From the NCBI GenBank assembly GCA_003586115.2, contig QVOM02000112.1, positions 108,386,411-108,450,410 on the forward strand: a DNA stretch of 64,000 nt, given 5' to 3'. The translations under genes were made by a program, and so were the position numbers. Below the pieces are notes generated by a model. That model had not been told where the DNA came from and made no database searches. It saw nothing but the letters and a program-made list of their open reading frames with translations. The DNA is from Salvator merianae. Its lineage: Eukaryota; Chordata; Lepidosauria; Squamata; Teiidae. This document shows positions 1-12,600 of the stretch, piece after piece. The first letter of the stretch is position 1. Each line of letters begins with the position of its first letter.

Positions 1-792
1 CATATGGGGTGTCCTCATTCATTGTACTGGCCCTGAAGATGAAGCAATTTTTAAATTTATTTTATTTGTTTATTTATAACATTTGTATTCCATCCTTCAC
101 TTAGAGGTCCCAGAGCGGATCACAACATAGGATAAAACAGACACTAAAATGTTGTTTAAAATAAAATATAAAGGAGTGCGTCTATGTTAATATATCTTTG
201 AGAGACACTGTTTCTTTTCAATCAGTTCTTTAGAGTGCTTTCCTTCTTCCTGTCAAGCCATATAGTTGGTCCATATGCAGAAGACAGAAAATTGTCAACT
301 TCTGTAGCTGAATAGATTTTTGAAATATCCTTTGTATACACGGTGGTGGGAGACTCTATTCCTGGTCAGGTTAAGTAGAGGAATATGTTTTGAGTGTTTC
401 CATAGTGTCTGGCCAATTATACGTGGGACTCAGAAGCAGGGCATGAGGGTATCAGCACATCTTCTGCTTTGCAAGATTTTGCTTATCTCGCGTGAAATGG
501 TTGAAACCTTTTCTTTCCATAAGCGTTCTCTTTTGCTAAGGGAGATAAACCATCCCTGAAAGAAGATAAGACAAAACTGATTTGGCCAGTGGCGTATAAT
601 GTGGAGGAGGTTGTGGTCTTGCCACAGCTTTATGTCCTTGAGCCATCCATGTGTCAAAGATGCAGCCATGCTGGGACTTGTAGTTGTCAACCTTTCGCAA
701 AACAGAAGAGATCTGAAGATTCCAGCTGCTATGGTTTTGCAGGATTGTTAACATATATTTGTTCTGCCCTTTTTTTTTCCTTCTTTTTTTAG
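1..792. other. CENPJ: CENPJ intron (partial), with old repeat debris
   Basis: This is intron upstream of the first visible CENPJ exon, closing with a T-rich tract and AG at 791-792. Bases about 43-165 are a minus-strand LINE 3' tail: read in reverse they give the 'gaaggatggaatacaaat..aataaa' type of ending seen on other L2-like copies in the window. I see no exon in the rest. The ORFs here have no recognisable protein similarity. Confidence 0.6.
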
Positions 793-933
793 GTTGAGAG
801 GGTTTTTAAAAATGGTTCTCACCTCATCATCTTCCCAAATGGCACACAGAAAGAAGTGAGCTGTGATGGAAAGATTACAACTATAACTTTTTTTAATGGG
901 GATGTAAAACAAGTTCTGGAAGATCAGAGAGTG
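793..933 (+). CDS. CENPJ: CENPJ exon A (G-box strands)
   Basis: The acceptor is a T-rich tract ending in AG at 791-792 and the donor is GTG|GTACGT at 934. It is 141 nt, phase 0 at both ends, and begins [19 protein letters not shown]. It ends at DQRV and continues into VYYYADA of the next exon. Confidence 0.94.
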
Positions 934-2735
934 GTACGTAGCCAGCCAACAACAATCCATGTATTCATATGTAGGGGGGAGTTTCCATTAACAGTGACTT
1001 TGTAAACTTGTCAACAGGTGTACTATTATGCAGATGCCAAGACTACACACACCACCTACCCCACAGGTTTAGAGGTCCTCCATTTCTCAAATGGACAAAT
1101 AGGTAAAATTAATAGCTTTCTGTTTTGCTCATGCTTAAGTCTCAAAAATGCTGTGCATTTACATCATGATCATGATGATGATGAACTTGACCATTCTGAC
1201 ATGTTAATATTGTCACTGATTGCAGAAAAGCATTTTCCAGATGGAAGGAAAGAAATTATATTCCCCGATCAAACGATTAAGAATGTTTATACAGATGGGC
1301 AAGAAGTAAACATATTTCCTGATGGAACCGTTGTCCGCATGCAACAGTAAGGGCTTATTTTGCTTTAAATAGCTTAAGTTTTGTTTGCATTTGTTTGTAA
1401 CACTAGTTAAGAATGAAATGATTAACAACAAAGCTGCCTTTAACATGTGGTGAGAGAGCAGTGCTATTGCATATTCTCTCAAGTCCTTGGACTTGATGAC
1501 TGACATAAGAATGGGCCAAAAGTAGAACATGGGGAAAAGCCAAAATATCTTCTAGCAAATATGCTGCTTGAAGTAACCTCTCAAAATAGATAATTTCTAA
1601 TTCTATCATCTCTGTTGATCATTTTTTGGCTCCCATACTGCTTATCTTCTCTAGTTGTCCTGCTGCCTTTCATCTTGCTGCTGGGTTGCTTCTTGCTTGC
1701 TGATTCTCTCATCTCACTACGTTCCTCAATTCCCCTCAGTTGGCCCCATCACCCTCTCTGCCTACTCTTTCAAGCTTGTCTGATTCACAGGTCTACAAAA
1801 AAATTTTTTTTTCAGGTGCCAAGGTTTTTTGAATGGATTTAGGGTATTTTGAGGGTGCTGAATACAAAACTCCTATTACTTTTGCTGAATTGGTTCTAGT
1901 TTGGAGATAATGGACATCCATGAAAATAATGCATTCCCCCAATGCGACTTGTGTGTGACAACAAATGCAATAGCTTTTGGTCTGTCTTTTGTCTCTTTAA
2001 CAGTGTCTTAGGAAATGAAATATCCCATATAATTATTTTGTATTTCAATTTGTAGGCCTACAATGCTATAAAAGCGACTTTTTGAAGCACTGACATTAAT
2101 AACAATTAATAACTAATTAATTACTTAACTATTAAATATCTCAGAAACTAGAGCCAATCTGGCAAAACCGAAGTCATATTCTTAATCAGCGCCATAAACT
2201 TAATATAAAACCATTCAGACATCGTTGGCACCAAAATCACTGTATACCAGTGGAGGAGCATGACAGGGTCAGGCCAGTGATTGAAAACCCAAGGCACCAG
2301 AGGGTACCAATAACAATCTGAAAGAGTAGCAGCTGCCCACCAGTAGGGAGAAATTGGCTGGAGAATCTCTGGGGCTCCAGACTGATGGTGCCAAGTGTAT
2401 TCACTTGGACCAACTGATTATTAGCATTGAACACTATTCATTCTTTTTTCCTGATCTTTTTTTAAGTTGTTGTTGAGTACAATTTAGCACAAAGATGGTT
2501 GAATTGAATTTTAAAGGTTGCTTGTTGTTTCTTTTGATTAAGGGATGGAAGTAAGCTAATAGAATTCAGTAATGGTCAGCAGGAATTGCACACAACGCAC
2601 TTCAAGAGACGCAAGTATCCAGATGGTACCATAAAGACAGTATATGCCAATGGTCGCCAAGAAACCCAATATGCCTCTGGTCGTGTAAGAGTTAAAGATA
2701 AAAATGGCCATGTTCTCATGGACACACAGCCTTAA
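793..2735 (+). CDS. CENPJ: CENPJ/CPAP, 3' end of gene: C-terminal TCP10 (G-box) domain
   Basis: Centrosomal P4.1-associated protein, a centriole assembly factor that controls procentriole length; its C-terminal TCP10/G-box domain binds STIL. Four exons (793-933, 1018-1102, 1226-1346, 2543-2735) join in frame to 540 nt, that is 179 residues plus TAA. The product shows the family's repeated beta-hairpin pattern: [78 protein letters not shown] and [10 protein letters not shown]. The 'DQRVVYYYADA' and 'THTTYPTG' stretches are characteristic of the family. All splice sites are GT-AG and there is no frame damage. The upstream exons, with microtubule-binding and coiled-coil parts, lie before base 1. 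The gene converges on RNF17. I am very sure of the identity. Confidence 0.96.
1018..1102 (+). CDS. CENPJ: CENPJ exon B
   Basis: The acceptor is TCAACAG|GTG and the donor is ATAG|GTAAAA. The exon is 85 nt and leaves one base (G), which joins AA of the next exon to make Glu. It encodes [20 protein letters not shown] and the following HFSNGQI. Confidence 0.94.
1103..1225 (+). other. CENPJ: CENPJ mini-intron, 123 nt, in frame and free of stops
   Basis: This intron runs from GTAAAATT to ATTGCAG. Its length is a multiple of three, and it reads through without a stop from exon B into exon C. The theoretical 41-residue insert contains the acidic/histidine run [15 protein letters not shown]. Splicing it out restores the conserved NGQI-EKHFPDG junction, so it is best called an intron that could be retained without loss of frame. 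Confidence 0.8.
1226..1346 (+). CDS. CENPJ: CENPJ exon C
   Basis: The acceptor is GATTGCAG|AAAAG and the donor is CAACA|GTAAGG. It is 121 nt and encodes [20 protein letters not shown] followed by a second FPDG hairpin ending VVRMQ. The last two bases (CA) join G of the final exon to give Gln. Confidence 0.94.
1347..2542 (+). other. CENPJ: CENPJ last intron
   Basis: A GTAAGG..TTAAG intron of 1.2 kb between exon C and the terminal exon. It contains T-rich stretches around 1800 and an AT-rich patch at 2090-2140. I recognised no repeat family or gene in it. Confidence 0.75.
2543..2735 (+). CDS. CENPJ: CENPJ terminal coding exon with stop TAA
   Basis: The acceptor is TTGATTAAG|GGATGG. The exon encodes [17 protein letters not shown], then [20 protein letters not shown] and [13 protein letters not shown], and ends VLMDTQP-stop at 2733-2735. 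This is the most conserved part of the TCP10 domain and clinches the identification. Confidence 0.96.
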
Positions 2736-2826
2736 ATGTTTGTTTTTCTGTATTCTCTGTGTTTTTTCAGTACCACTCCAAGCATTGTCTAAATTCTATG
2801 TTGTTATAGAGTAAAAATATTTTGTC

Positions 2827-2832
2827 AATAAA
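2827..2832 (+). terminator. CENPJ: CENPJ polyadenylation signal AATAAA
   Basis: A canonical AATAAA 92 nt after the CENPJ stop codon, in an AT-rich 3' UTR ('gtcaataaacatatttt'). A GT/T-rich downstream element is only weakly visible. Confidence 0.75.
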
Positions 2833-5800
2833 CATATTTTGAAAACTGAGATGGTCAACTTTAATAGAAATTAAAGCGACATGTATCAGCTAGGAACATG
2901 TAGTTTAGTGTACATTTCTCATCCAATGGCTGCAAAAAAAGTAACCAAATGGCAATGTATTTCTGAAGTGGCATTGAGAGACTGTTGCTGTAGCAGGTAA
3001 GTACCCTATTATGTTAGCAGTTCTATGCCTCCAAATCATTAATCAGAAAAATCTCATTTGGTGACCTGCTTTGTAGAGGCCTCTCCAAATCTGTATTGAA
3101 CAGTATGTGGCAAAACATGAAATCCAGTTATCTTCACAAAGCCCGATTCCTCATATTTGAACTTTTTTGACAAGATTACATTTACACTAAAGCAGTTTAC
3201 AGAAAAATATGAAGCTGATGGTGGAATTTCTGAGAGCAGGCTATGGTGGCCTAAGAAAACAACCTAATAAGGGAATGCTCCTTGAGCTGTAACTGGACCT
3301 GTACAATATACAGGTATATATAAAAGCAGATTTATGAGGGTGAAATGATGAGGCTATTCCAGCATACCACATTAGGAAGGATGAAGGAAGGTATGCATGA
3401 AGTGCTCTGAATTAGGACCTTTCAGGGTTCTAAATGTGGGACAAAACAGCCCCCGTCTTCCAAAGTTCAAAATGCCATTTTGACCCCATGTCCATTTAAA
3501 ACAACTTTCTGTGCCCTCTAATCCATCCTCCAAACTTTAAAGACATTTTTTGCTGCTGCCAGCTCATCTCAATTTCTTCCATTTCCCCAGCCTTGCTGGC
3601 AGCAGGTAAACTTCCCGCCCTCCCTTTGGCTTCTTAGAGGGATTTGTCTTTCGGCAGCTGGATGGTAGACAGGATGACTGCTATCCTCCAACCCCTCTCT
3701 ACAGGGAACAGGAAACAAGCTGGAACATTCTGAGCGTTCTGTTGGAACAATTAGCCACTCTGACAGAACATCTAGAATCTTTTTAAGCTTTCTTCCAATT
3801 CAAAAACCTCCTCTAAAACTGTTCTGTATGCACACCTAAGTGAAAGAAATTTCAAATGAAACAGCTCTGAATAGAGGAAGGAGGATGAGAAGACATTTCA
3901 AGGATGACAGCAGCATATTCTGGCCATACACCCCAATTCTTCTTAGCCACCCAATCACCTGCAACTCTCCAGATACACAGTATCATGAAAAACAAAACAA
4001 AAAAAACCCACACCCTTTAAATATAAAATCAGATGAACCATCCCCAGTCTATGTATTTGACATTCCTAAACAAATTTAGGAAAAAAGCTGCACCAGCAAG
4101 ACAGGATATGCTTATCCAAACCAGAATATACAAACTGAGTACCTTAAAGCACACTTCTACTGTTCCCCACAGATACGCACTCCTTTTAAAAGGCTTCCTC
4201 AACCTGATGCTCTCCGGGTGCTCAAGCTGATGGAGTTTTTAGTTTAACCATTTGGAAGGCAGCAGGCTGGGACCAGTCTGAAATAGGAGGGACAGTGGAC
4301 CTTAGAAAGAAGCATGGAGATTGTCAGGGCCATATGCTGCTTAGAAATCCCAAGCCTAAAGAAACAGGTTTGTACTGCAGTTACTGCACCACGTTTCAGT
4401 TCCAATACTGATGAGGATTAGGGAAGTGCATCAAAACCTGTGGTTCAGTTTGGCATCAAACTTGAACAACAATCTAGGTGAACAGTTTGGCATCAAACTC
4501 TGGAACTGTTGGGCTGGTTAGATGAATGGTTTGCATTTGCATTTTGGTATCTCTGTTCTCCCACTGTGTTGTCCTCCTGCCTGGATTGCATCCACCTCTT
4601 CTTCCTCCTCTCCTCAGGTTCATGCTGCTCCACTGTCACCAATGACACAGCCTTGGAAATGCTGTGGCTGGCTTGCTGTCTTCTTGGTGTACTAGGCCTC
4701 TGGAAGGACTTGTAGTCTTCCAAACTGGAAAACCCAGACGACCAAAACGAAAGCATGCTGGTCATGACTTTTCCAAGACCATGTGGCCAACAACAGTGGA
4801 ACAGCATGGGTGCAAGGGAAGAAATCAGAGAACCACATATTCAGTGGGGAAGATGGCTGGGATTATGGACCTTAGGTGTGATTGGGGACTGAACTCCCAA
4901 ACTTTTAGTGGGCTTTGGTCCAACAGCAAACTCCACACATACCTTGATTTGGTATAAACTGAGTCTATATAGAACTGATCTGACACATACCTATATCCAA
5001 ACAGTTTAGTACATTGCTTACCATGCTGTTATCAGGTATGACCCATGGCTTCTTGATGTAGGTGGGAGCAAGTGCAGGCATGGGCCAGGTGAGGATTGGC
5101 CATGAAACGTGTGCTGCCCTTAGGTGGACCTTGCATTGGCATGCCAAGAAACAGTGTGCATCCCTGCGGCCAGGATTCGTCTGGCCCGCGCTTGCAGCCA
5201 CTCATATTGGGAAGCCACGGGTAACTGGATCAAGCAGAAGCCTCAATTGCAGGACTGGCCACGTCTCAGCTCCATTCCAAAGACAAGCAAAAAAAGGAGT
5301 TTCCTCTATGAACAGAACTAATTAGATTTTCCCAGGGCTGATCCTGCTTATGTAATCCATCACATCAGAAAGCATCAAACTGACTGATAGGTATGCCTTT
5401 TACATTACCTTATTGTGGAGTGCTAGTTTCTAGATCTTATGTAGGTTTCATTTTGTTTTAAAACATATTCTTACATTTAAATGGGTACAACACAGAATTA
5501 AATTCAAGGAATATGTTTTCTGATAAAACAAAAGGATAGTTTTATTTAACATTTTCTTGTGTTTGAACAACATAACCAAACCAAAAAAAAAAAAGTATTC
5601 GAGGACTTCTAGTGTTGGCTTTCAGAAAAGCAATAAACACAAAAAACCAAAGGTAAACCTTTAACAGAAGTTTTCTTTTCCCAGGTACGGAACTGACTTC
5701 ATCAGAAGACCTCTATCTGAAACAGAAAAAAATGATGAATGCAGAATTAAAATTCTCATTTCTTTTTACAAAGCAATGTTATCAAAAATGTATGTTATCC

Positions 5801-6130
5801 AAAAGGCTATCAAAGCAACGTTATCCAGAAGGTTGTCCACATGGTCTCACTGTGCCACTACCTCCAGGTGTGGCGTTAAACATATTTACAATGAAGGCCT
5901 TTGCAACCACAGAAAGCAGCATTTGTCTTTTTGACCAAACTCTCATTTGTTTTTGGTGCTCTCATTATATTCAGTATACTCCCTCTAAAACTGCTTTTAG
6001 GGTGCTGTTTCACAACCTCAATGAACGTCACAATTATGTTTTCACACTGTTTTGATCAGATAATTGAATTTAGGCTTGGATGCAACCCGATTTCCTTGGC
6101 ATTCCTTCTTTAATCAGTGCTTAAAGGAGA
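2833..6130. other. Intergenic region between the convergent CENPJ and RNF17 ends
   Basis: About 3.3 kb between the two 3' ends. Bases about 4400-4520 carry an old repeat with 'agggaagtgca' and two 'gtttggcatcaaact' motifs, resembling the end of the element at 52190-52346. Bases 5764-5850 have loosely repeated 'ttatcca/aaa' motifs after a poly-A at 5583. I see no gene: the ORFs at 4493-5325 show no family similarity. Confidence 0.5.
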
Positions 6131-6153
6131 GCTGGGACACAGAGATTTATCAG

Positions 6154-6165
6154 TTTATTTTTATT
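6154..6165 (-). terminator. RNF17: Candidate RNF17 polyadenylation signals (two AATAAA, minus strand)
   Basis: On the plus strand TTTATTTTTATT, that is two consecutive AATAAA hexamers on the minus strand, about 370 nt after the RNF17 stop codon. The position suits a short 3' UTR if the donor-like site just after the stop is not used. Confidence 0.4.
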
Positions 6166-6530
6166 GATTAAAAAGATTTGCAGGGAGCCTTTCCTTTATG
6201 AATCTCACTGCTCAATGTTGATTTTTAGTCCAAGTGATATTCATGGATTCCATACAAAGGGCCTGCTGAAACATTTCATTTCTGTGACATAGCCCAACCT
6301 TCAGCACCTGGTTTCAAGGCGAGTTAAGAGAATATCACAAATACAAAGATAACACTTTAAAAAACAACAAAATCCAATTAAACAGATCAGGACCACAGGA
6401 AGAGCACGGATTGCCATCTAAGTGCCTGGGTTGAGAAGTGTAACAGTCTTCAGATTCGGAACTGCTCTGCAAACTGCTTTTAGAGTCTTCTCAAATATTT
6501 TCAAAAGAAAATAAGATATATTGTGCTTAC

Positions 6531-6629
6531 CTGCTTCTAGCTTAATTCAGCATATCCCATTTCAACCAGCTTCATGTGAACCAAGTGTCCGTTTTCATAT
6601 AAAAATACAGTATGGTTTGGTGAGCGTGT
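6531..6629 (-). CDS. RNF17: RNF17 last coding exon, stop TAG at 6537-6539
   Basis: The acceptor is CTTATTTTCAG|ACACGC. It encodes [20 protein letters not shown], then [14 protein letters not shown]. The strand-helix pattern closes eTud5. A strong donor, CAG|GTAAGC, lies six nt after the stop. I set the exon end at that donor, but the 3' UTR may instead run on to the polyA signals at 6154-6165. Confidence 0.88.
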
Positions 6630-9600
6630 CTGAAAATAAGATGTATCTCAAGTTCAATGGACAACATGGTCTTAAGAACCTATATTAATTTTCACAACAA
6701 TATAACTTCAGTGCTGAGGAGAAAGCCAATATAGTATTCTATTCTGGATCATCCAAAACTTTTCTGCTTACCAGGCAAAATTCTATCAATGACCAAGTAG
6801 CAGCATATGGCTGGATTAAAACATCTGTGATAAACCAGTTCAGAGTACAAGCTGTAGGCTTTTAATGCAAAAAATAACGTCAGACAGAATGTCTCAAGGA
6901 ATTTAATTTTTTTCTCAAATATTGTTGAGACACACGTTATTCTGTCTCATATTCACAAATCTCTTACTAGGTAGCCACTGATGATGATTTGGGTGTATAA
7001 ATTAAACTGGAGACTCTGTGAAATATAGGAGGTGAGTTGTCTGTGCTCCAGAGAGTCCCTGTTTGAGTTTCAACACTCAAATCATCCTTACTGGCTGCCT
7101 AACAAAAGTATTTTGAAAGTAAGAGATTTTAAGGTTTTTGCATATTGATATACTGTATTTAAATAATTTATTTTTGCTATAAAGTTTGATTTCTAGTTCA
7201 GTACGTAGTTCAATGTTGTATCTTTTGTGCTTCAATTTTGGTTAGGCTTTATCTTCCGAGATTGGATTGTTAAAACATTATTTTACTGCCATTACTGTTT
7301 TGTCAGCTGAACTGTCTAGCTAATGGTTATAAAGAATAGTAGGCACCAGAGGTCTGTTTTCCAATATCACTGTCAGCAACAAACACAGTGACTTAATTGA
7401 CCCATGACTACTTTATGGCTGAAAGAAGCTCCATACAGACTTGCTATTAGGTGGTGGTTCAGTGCCGTCCTGAACTGCTCTGGATTAACAGGGCTCAGTC
7501 CCGAACACAGCCCTGTAAAAAATAAATGCTCAGCCCAAGGCTGGCTTGGGTATCATGAAATGCAGTGCCTGTTTTTACCACCATCTAGTGCTTTTTTTTT
7601 TTTTTTTAAAGAGTGGTGGTGCTTTCAGCAGTCTGGAAGGGGTTCAAGTTGCCACCTGCACAATCCTACTTGATGCTATAGTTATTACCCTGTACCACAG
7701 ACACAAAATAATTTACAAAACTTGTTTTACCAGCAGTGCAACAGGGCTGCAAGCACACATATCTAAACCAGATACCAAAACAAGAAAAAGTAAACTACAA
7801 TCTCTGTAGGCAACAGCAGGGAAAGGGACAGGAGATGGAGCTAAAAGGCATCCTGAGTGGAAGGTGAGAAGAGGCCTGTATGCCACCCAGAAACATACCT
7901 GTTCAGTTGCCTCTTAACAAACCATGGTTTTGCCTACTATGCTGAAAGACAAAATCCTAGTGCTATCTCCAATGAAGGAAAAATTAAAAATCACAAGAGA
8001 AATCCTAGAAATGAGATACCACTGTGGTTCAGAAAGCCCTAAACACTGATTTCAACTTTTAGTCTATGTTAATGGCAGTCAAAATATTTGTTTGTCCTCT
8101 TGCACATACAAGGCTGTAGAGTCAGTACACAAAGCCTTCAACTTTGACTCCAGTATCTCTAATTAGACTAATGTGTTGGTGTGGTGTGCCTTATATGGCA
8201 CAAAACATGGTAGTTTCTGTTATCTAAGAAGTTTGACTACTAAAAGTCTACAACTGTCACGTAGCAGTGCTGTTTAATGGCAGGAGGGATGCATGTGCTT
8301 CTAATGAACTTTTACCTCAGACCACGAGGGGTCTCACTTCCTCTAGACGCCTCCACTGATAATGGATCTTCTTAGGGCAAATATTTAAACACATTATATT
8401 ACAAATATATATATTTATTTCTAGTATATCCTGCCCTTCACCAAAAGGTCCCAGGGTGGGTCACAACAAAAATAGATTAGTCAGACTCGGAGTCTGACTC
8501 CACAGCCCTGTCTATATATGGTTTGTGAGCAGGTAGAGTTAGGGGGAGATGTATTTATTACACATGAAAGTACTAAAAAGCTTACCAGTGAGGAAGCACA
8601 GAGACTTTTTCCTTGAAATAAGTCTGTCATGGCCCACAATGCCTCCATGCTCCATTCAGGACAATAAGGGATTTTTCTGGATGCTGAATAATTTGAAGCA
8701 GGCTTAAATCCAGCCAACAAAACTCTAAATGCTCGAGTCGGATACTGCATGAATTCAGCAGGTAGCTGCCGTAATCTGGATCAAATAACAGGAAATGATG
8801 CGTAAAGCTGTTCAAGGTATCATTCCACAGCATAGCAGCTGCTACTAGAATATTAGTGAAAGATACTAGTATTTTTATTCAGAATCAGTATAGTTCATCG
8901 CTTCTAATTCTAGGTGTGTTTTTACTTTGATTAACAGAAAGTTACAATTACAATTTAGAAGAAACAAATGAATATCACACAATTTACCTGCTTGTGGGCA
9001 ATGTTTCACAAGAACCATAGTCAACAAATTCCACTACAATCAAAACTGGGCAGAATTCATGAATTGAGAGGAGCTTTGCTCGATACCAGCAGCCATCGCT
9101 GTACTGTGCAAGGCAGGGCATGTCTACAAAGTAAACAACATTGTTTAAATTCAGAATCTACTTATACCATTTTAACAATCGTTTTAAGGTGGAGAAGACA
9201 TTATATAAAATTCTCCTGACTGATTAAATGTGGTAAGAGCATTGGTTGTACTTCTTTGCTGCGGAAACTATTTTTTAATCAAGACTCTCTGCAAAACTAA
9301 AGTAGCACTCTCCCTTTCTAAGCCGCCTCCAACTGTTTTTAGGCTAGGACTACATCTTAACCTTGTTAGGTGGCCAGCTCTTGTTTGCACTGGGTCACAG
9401 GAGAGGGGTCTAGTGAGAGAGGCTGATCCCTTCCTGCTGTGAGGCAATGTGGGTGGCCTACACTTTTCATCGGCCTCCTGAGATAGCCAGAAGGTTCTCC
9501 TGTTCTCCTCGTGCAGGCAGAGCCAAGCTACTCTTGCCAGAGAGTAGTTGTTTGACTAGTAGAGGGAACTAAGTGCCTGGGTGAGAGAAAAGACAGGAGT

Positions 9601-12600
9601 CTTGGGGGCCCTATTTTTGGTACTTATGGGAAGGAGGAGGGACATGATGGGAGACAGAAAAGAATTAAAAAAAAGAAGTGTTAGGCACATTAAGACTATC
9701 ACCTCTTTCTATTCTGCATCTTAGCTTTCAGAATGAGAGGATGCTGGCTTGGTGGTGCTATTGCAAAATGCCAGGTCAGTCCAAAATAAGCGATCTCTCA
9801 TCCGTGACTTGATTGTGCATAAAATGGCTGACCTGGTGCATATTGCAGAGACCTGGGTGGATGAGCTGGAAGGCTTGATGCTCATTCAGATTTGACCCCC
9901 AGGATAGCTGGTGTAGCATCAGTCCAGGCTTGTGAGGCAGGGTGGGGAGTCGCCATACCAAGAATCCATCTTCCTCACTGGACTCTCTGTCTGCTCTGTG
10001 ACTGGGGTTGAGGGATTGTTCTTGCTTTTGGGTCAGAGAAACAACAGGGCTACTGTCAGTGTACCATTCACCCCTACCAGCAGCTTTCCTGTCTGACGTG
10101 GCAGAGGCTGCCTTAGATGTGGTGTTGGAGGTTCCCTGCATGTTGGTATTGGGGTACTTCAATTTCCATGCTAAGGACACCTCCTGTAGGCCAACTCAGG
10201 ACATCATGACCTCCATGACAACTAGAGGGCTGTCTCAGCATATTATAAGCTTAGCTCATATTGCAGGACACACTCTTGAGCTGGTCTTTAATACAGAGCA
10301 GAAGGTGAACTTATGGTGAGTCTATTGCCATGGATGGATCACTATCTGGGGAAGTTTAGGTTTATGATGACTATTCCTCACTGCAGGGGTGAAGGACCCA
10401 TTGAGATGGTCTGCCCCTGGAGGCCTATGGAATCTTATGGATTCCTGAGGGCTCTGGGGTAGTTTCTGGTTGACATGACTGCTGTTCCTGTAAAGGATCT
10501 GGTCTCAATTTGGAATAAGGAGATGAGTGGAGTTGTATACACAGTTGTCCCCTTGGAGATCCTGCAGAGCTAGTAAGGCAACATGGAATAGTAGAGAGCT
10601 GTGTGCAGTGAAGCTCTTGGATTCATTAGTACTCAAGAGTGCTTACCTCCCTCTCCAGCTTTTCCTGGATAGGAAAAACTTGGTTACAGTGATACACACT
10701 CTGGTCACCTTCAGACTAGACCGCTGTAACACACTCTACGTAGGGCTACCCTTGAAGACCATCAGGAACCCCAGTGTAAAACACAGCAGCTTGGCTGCTG
10801 ACATATGAAGGAATAGCAATAGTTACCAATTTGCTACTGAGCCCGATTCAAGGTGTTGCCATTGACATATAAAGCCCTAAATGGCTTGGGACCTGAATCT
10901 CACTCTCATATAGCTCTGCCTGTGTCTTAAGATCACAAAGTGAGGGCCTTCTTGTAATTGTTACCCCAGGAGGTATGAGGGGTTGTGGCACGTGAGAAAG
11001 CCTTTTCTGCTTCCCAGCAGAGCTTTACCAGGTGCCAACACTATATTGGTTTTGGCACTTGGTTAAAACATACTTCTTCACCTAAGTCTTCGATGATTAG
11101 CTTCTCTGTAGTCCTACTGAAGGGTGGGGAACTGAGGGAGGTTTGTATTTTGTACTGTATTTTAATTATGTTTTAATTGTTACAGATTTTTTCTTTTTAC
11201 TATTGTGAACACACCCTGGGACCCTCCAGTGAAGGGTGGGATATAAATGCAGAAGTAAATAAATAAGCCATATATAATGGAATGCTGCACAATCCATGAA
11301 AGCTTCTCCCTGCTAGCACACACAACATCTCTAGGTTAGACATTGGAACACTGGACTTGTCATGATTAGTTCCTCCAAAAGATGGAAGTGAGAAGCAAAC
11401 TGTTCGGTATGGTTCCTGCTTTGTTTTGAACAAGCACAGACAGCACTGTGACAAAGCCCAGAAGATTGTCCTCAGAGGAATCTAAGCCAATGCCCTGTAG
11501 CATCCTAGGTGCTCCAGATGTGACCATACTCCAGTTATGAGCCCCAAAGGCTCTAACACAACCTTTAAAAAGCGGCAAAAACTAAAGAGTTAACAAACCA
11601 GAAGTGAGTGAAAGAAGTGTATCTCAGCCCTGTATTACAGGATTCACACCCACTAGATACCAATAAATTGAGGGAGGGTCTGTTTTTCTCATCTCCATCT
11701 TCTAGGAGAACTAATCATGCTTAGCCCAATGTACTGATCTCAGAAGATGGAGGATGGGAAACATAAAAATGCTGGGATGCTCCCAAGCTACCTGTTTGTT
11801 TGTTTTTAGAAGCCTTTGAAGCATTTATATTCACCGCCTGCCACAATACTCAATCTGCCAAAAGCAGCCTGAGCAGGTCTATAAGCACCCAATTTATAAC
11901 ACTATGAGACGGTGGAAGGAGTTTTCCACTCTGCGCAAATTTCCCCCATGTAGGCATCAGCTGCTACTGCAGCCAAAGTGGTAGCTGCTCTGACTGAGTG
12001 AGCAATCACTCTGGAAGCAATATTAATGCTTAAAGGAGAGCCCAGATGCATAATAAACACCAGCATCCTGCCAGCATCTGGTCAGGGAGGGCAGATAAGA
12101 CACAATGTTGTCAGGTCATTGTCAGCATTTCCTCACAAAATGCTGGATTTAATAAAGTTGAGTGTTCCTATATTTTCTTTAAAAGTCCAGCGTATTCTTC
12201 ACCGTTTTCACAGGTAGTGTTTGGCACCAACTGCACTGCCACAGCACCAGATCAAAAGAAAAGCATTCAAACGAAAAAAAATCCACTGAAATTATATTGT
12301 GGGTACGTTTTTTCTTTTCTTTGGATGACAGTTGCTGGTGTGGATGCTCCTGCGGCTCTGCACTATGGCCCTGGGAAAAGGGCAAAGCTCTGTTGTTCAG
12401 ACAGCCTCTTTTGCGCTGCTGTGGGGAAAGGTGCATTTTGAACAAGGCTGGTGTTTCTCAGACTGTCTGGACACCCCCTAAAACTTGATATCCAGAAATA
12501 CTATGGGCTTATATCTGACCACAAGACATTGGCTGAGGCTCTGGATCTCTGCTCTCACTCAGAAAACACAACAAAAGGTGAATAAAATTTGCAGGATTCG

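Noticed and set aside
9776..10319. ORFs of 134 (-) and 103 (+) codons
   Set aside because: The plus ORF is the decayed endonuclease of an L2-type LINE; the minus ORF is its antisense shadow.
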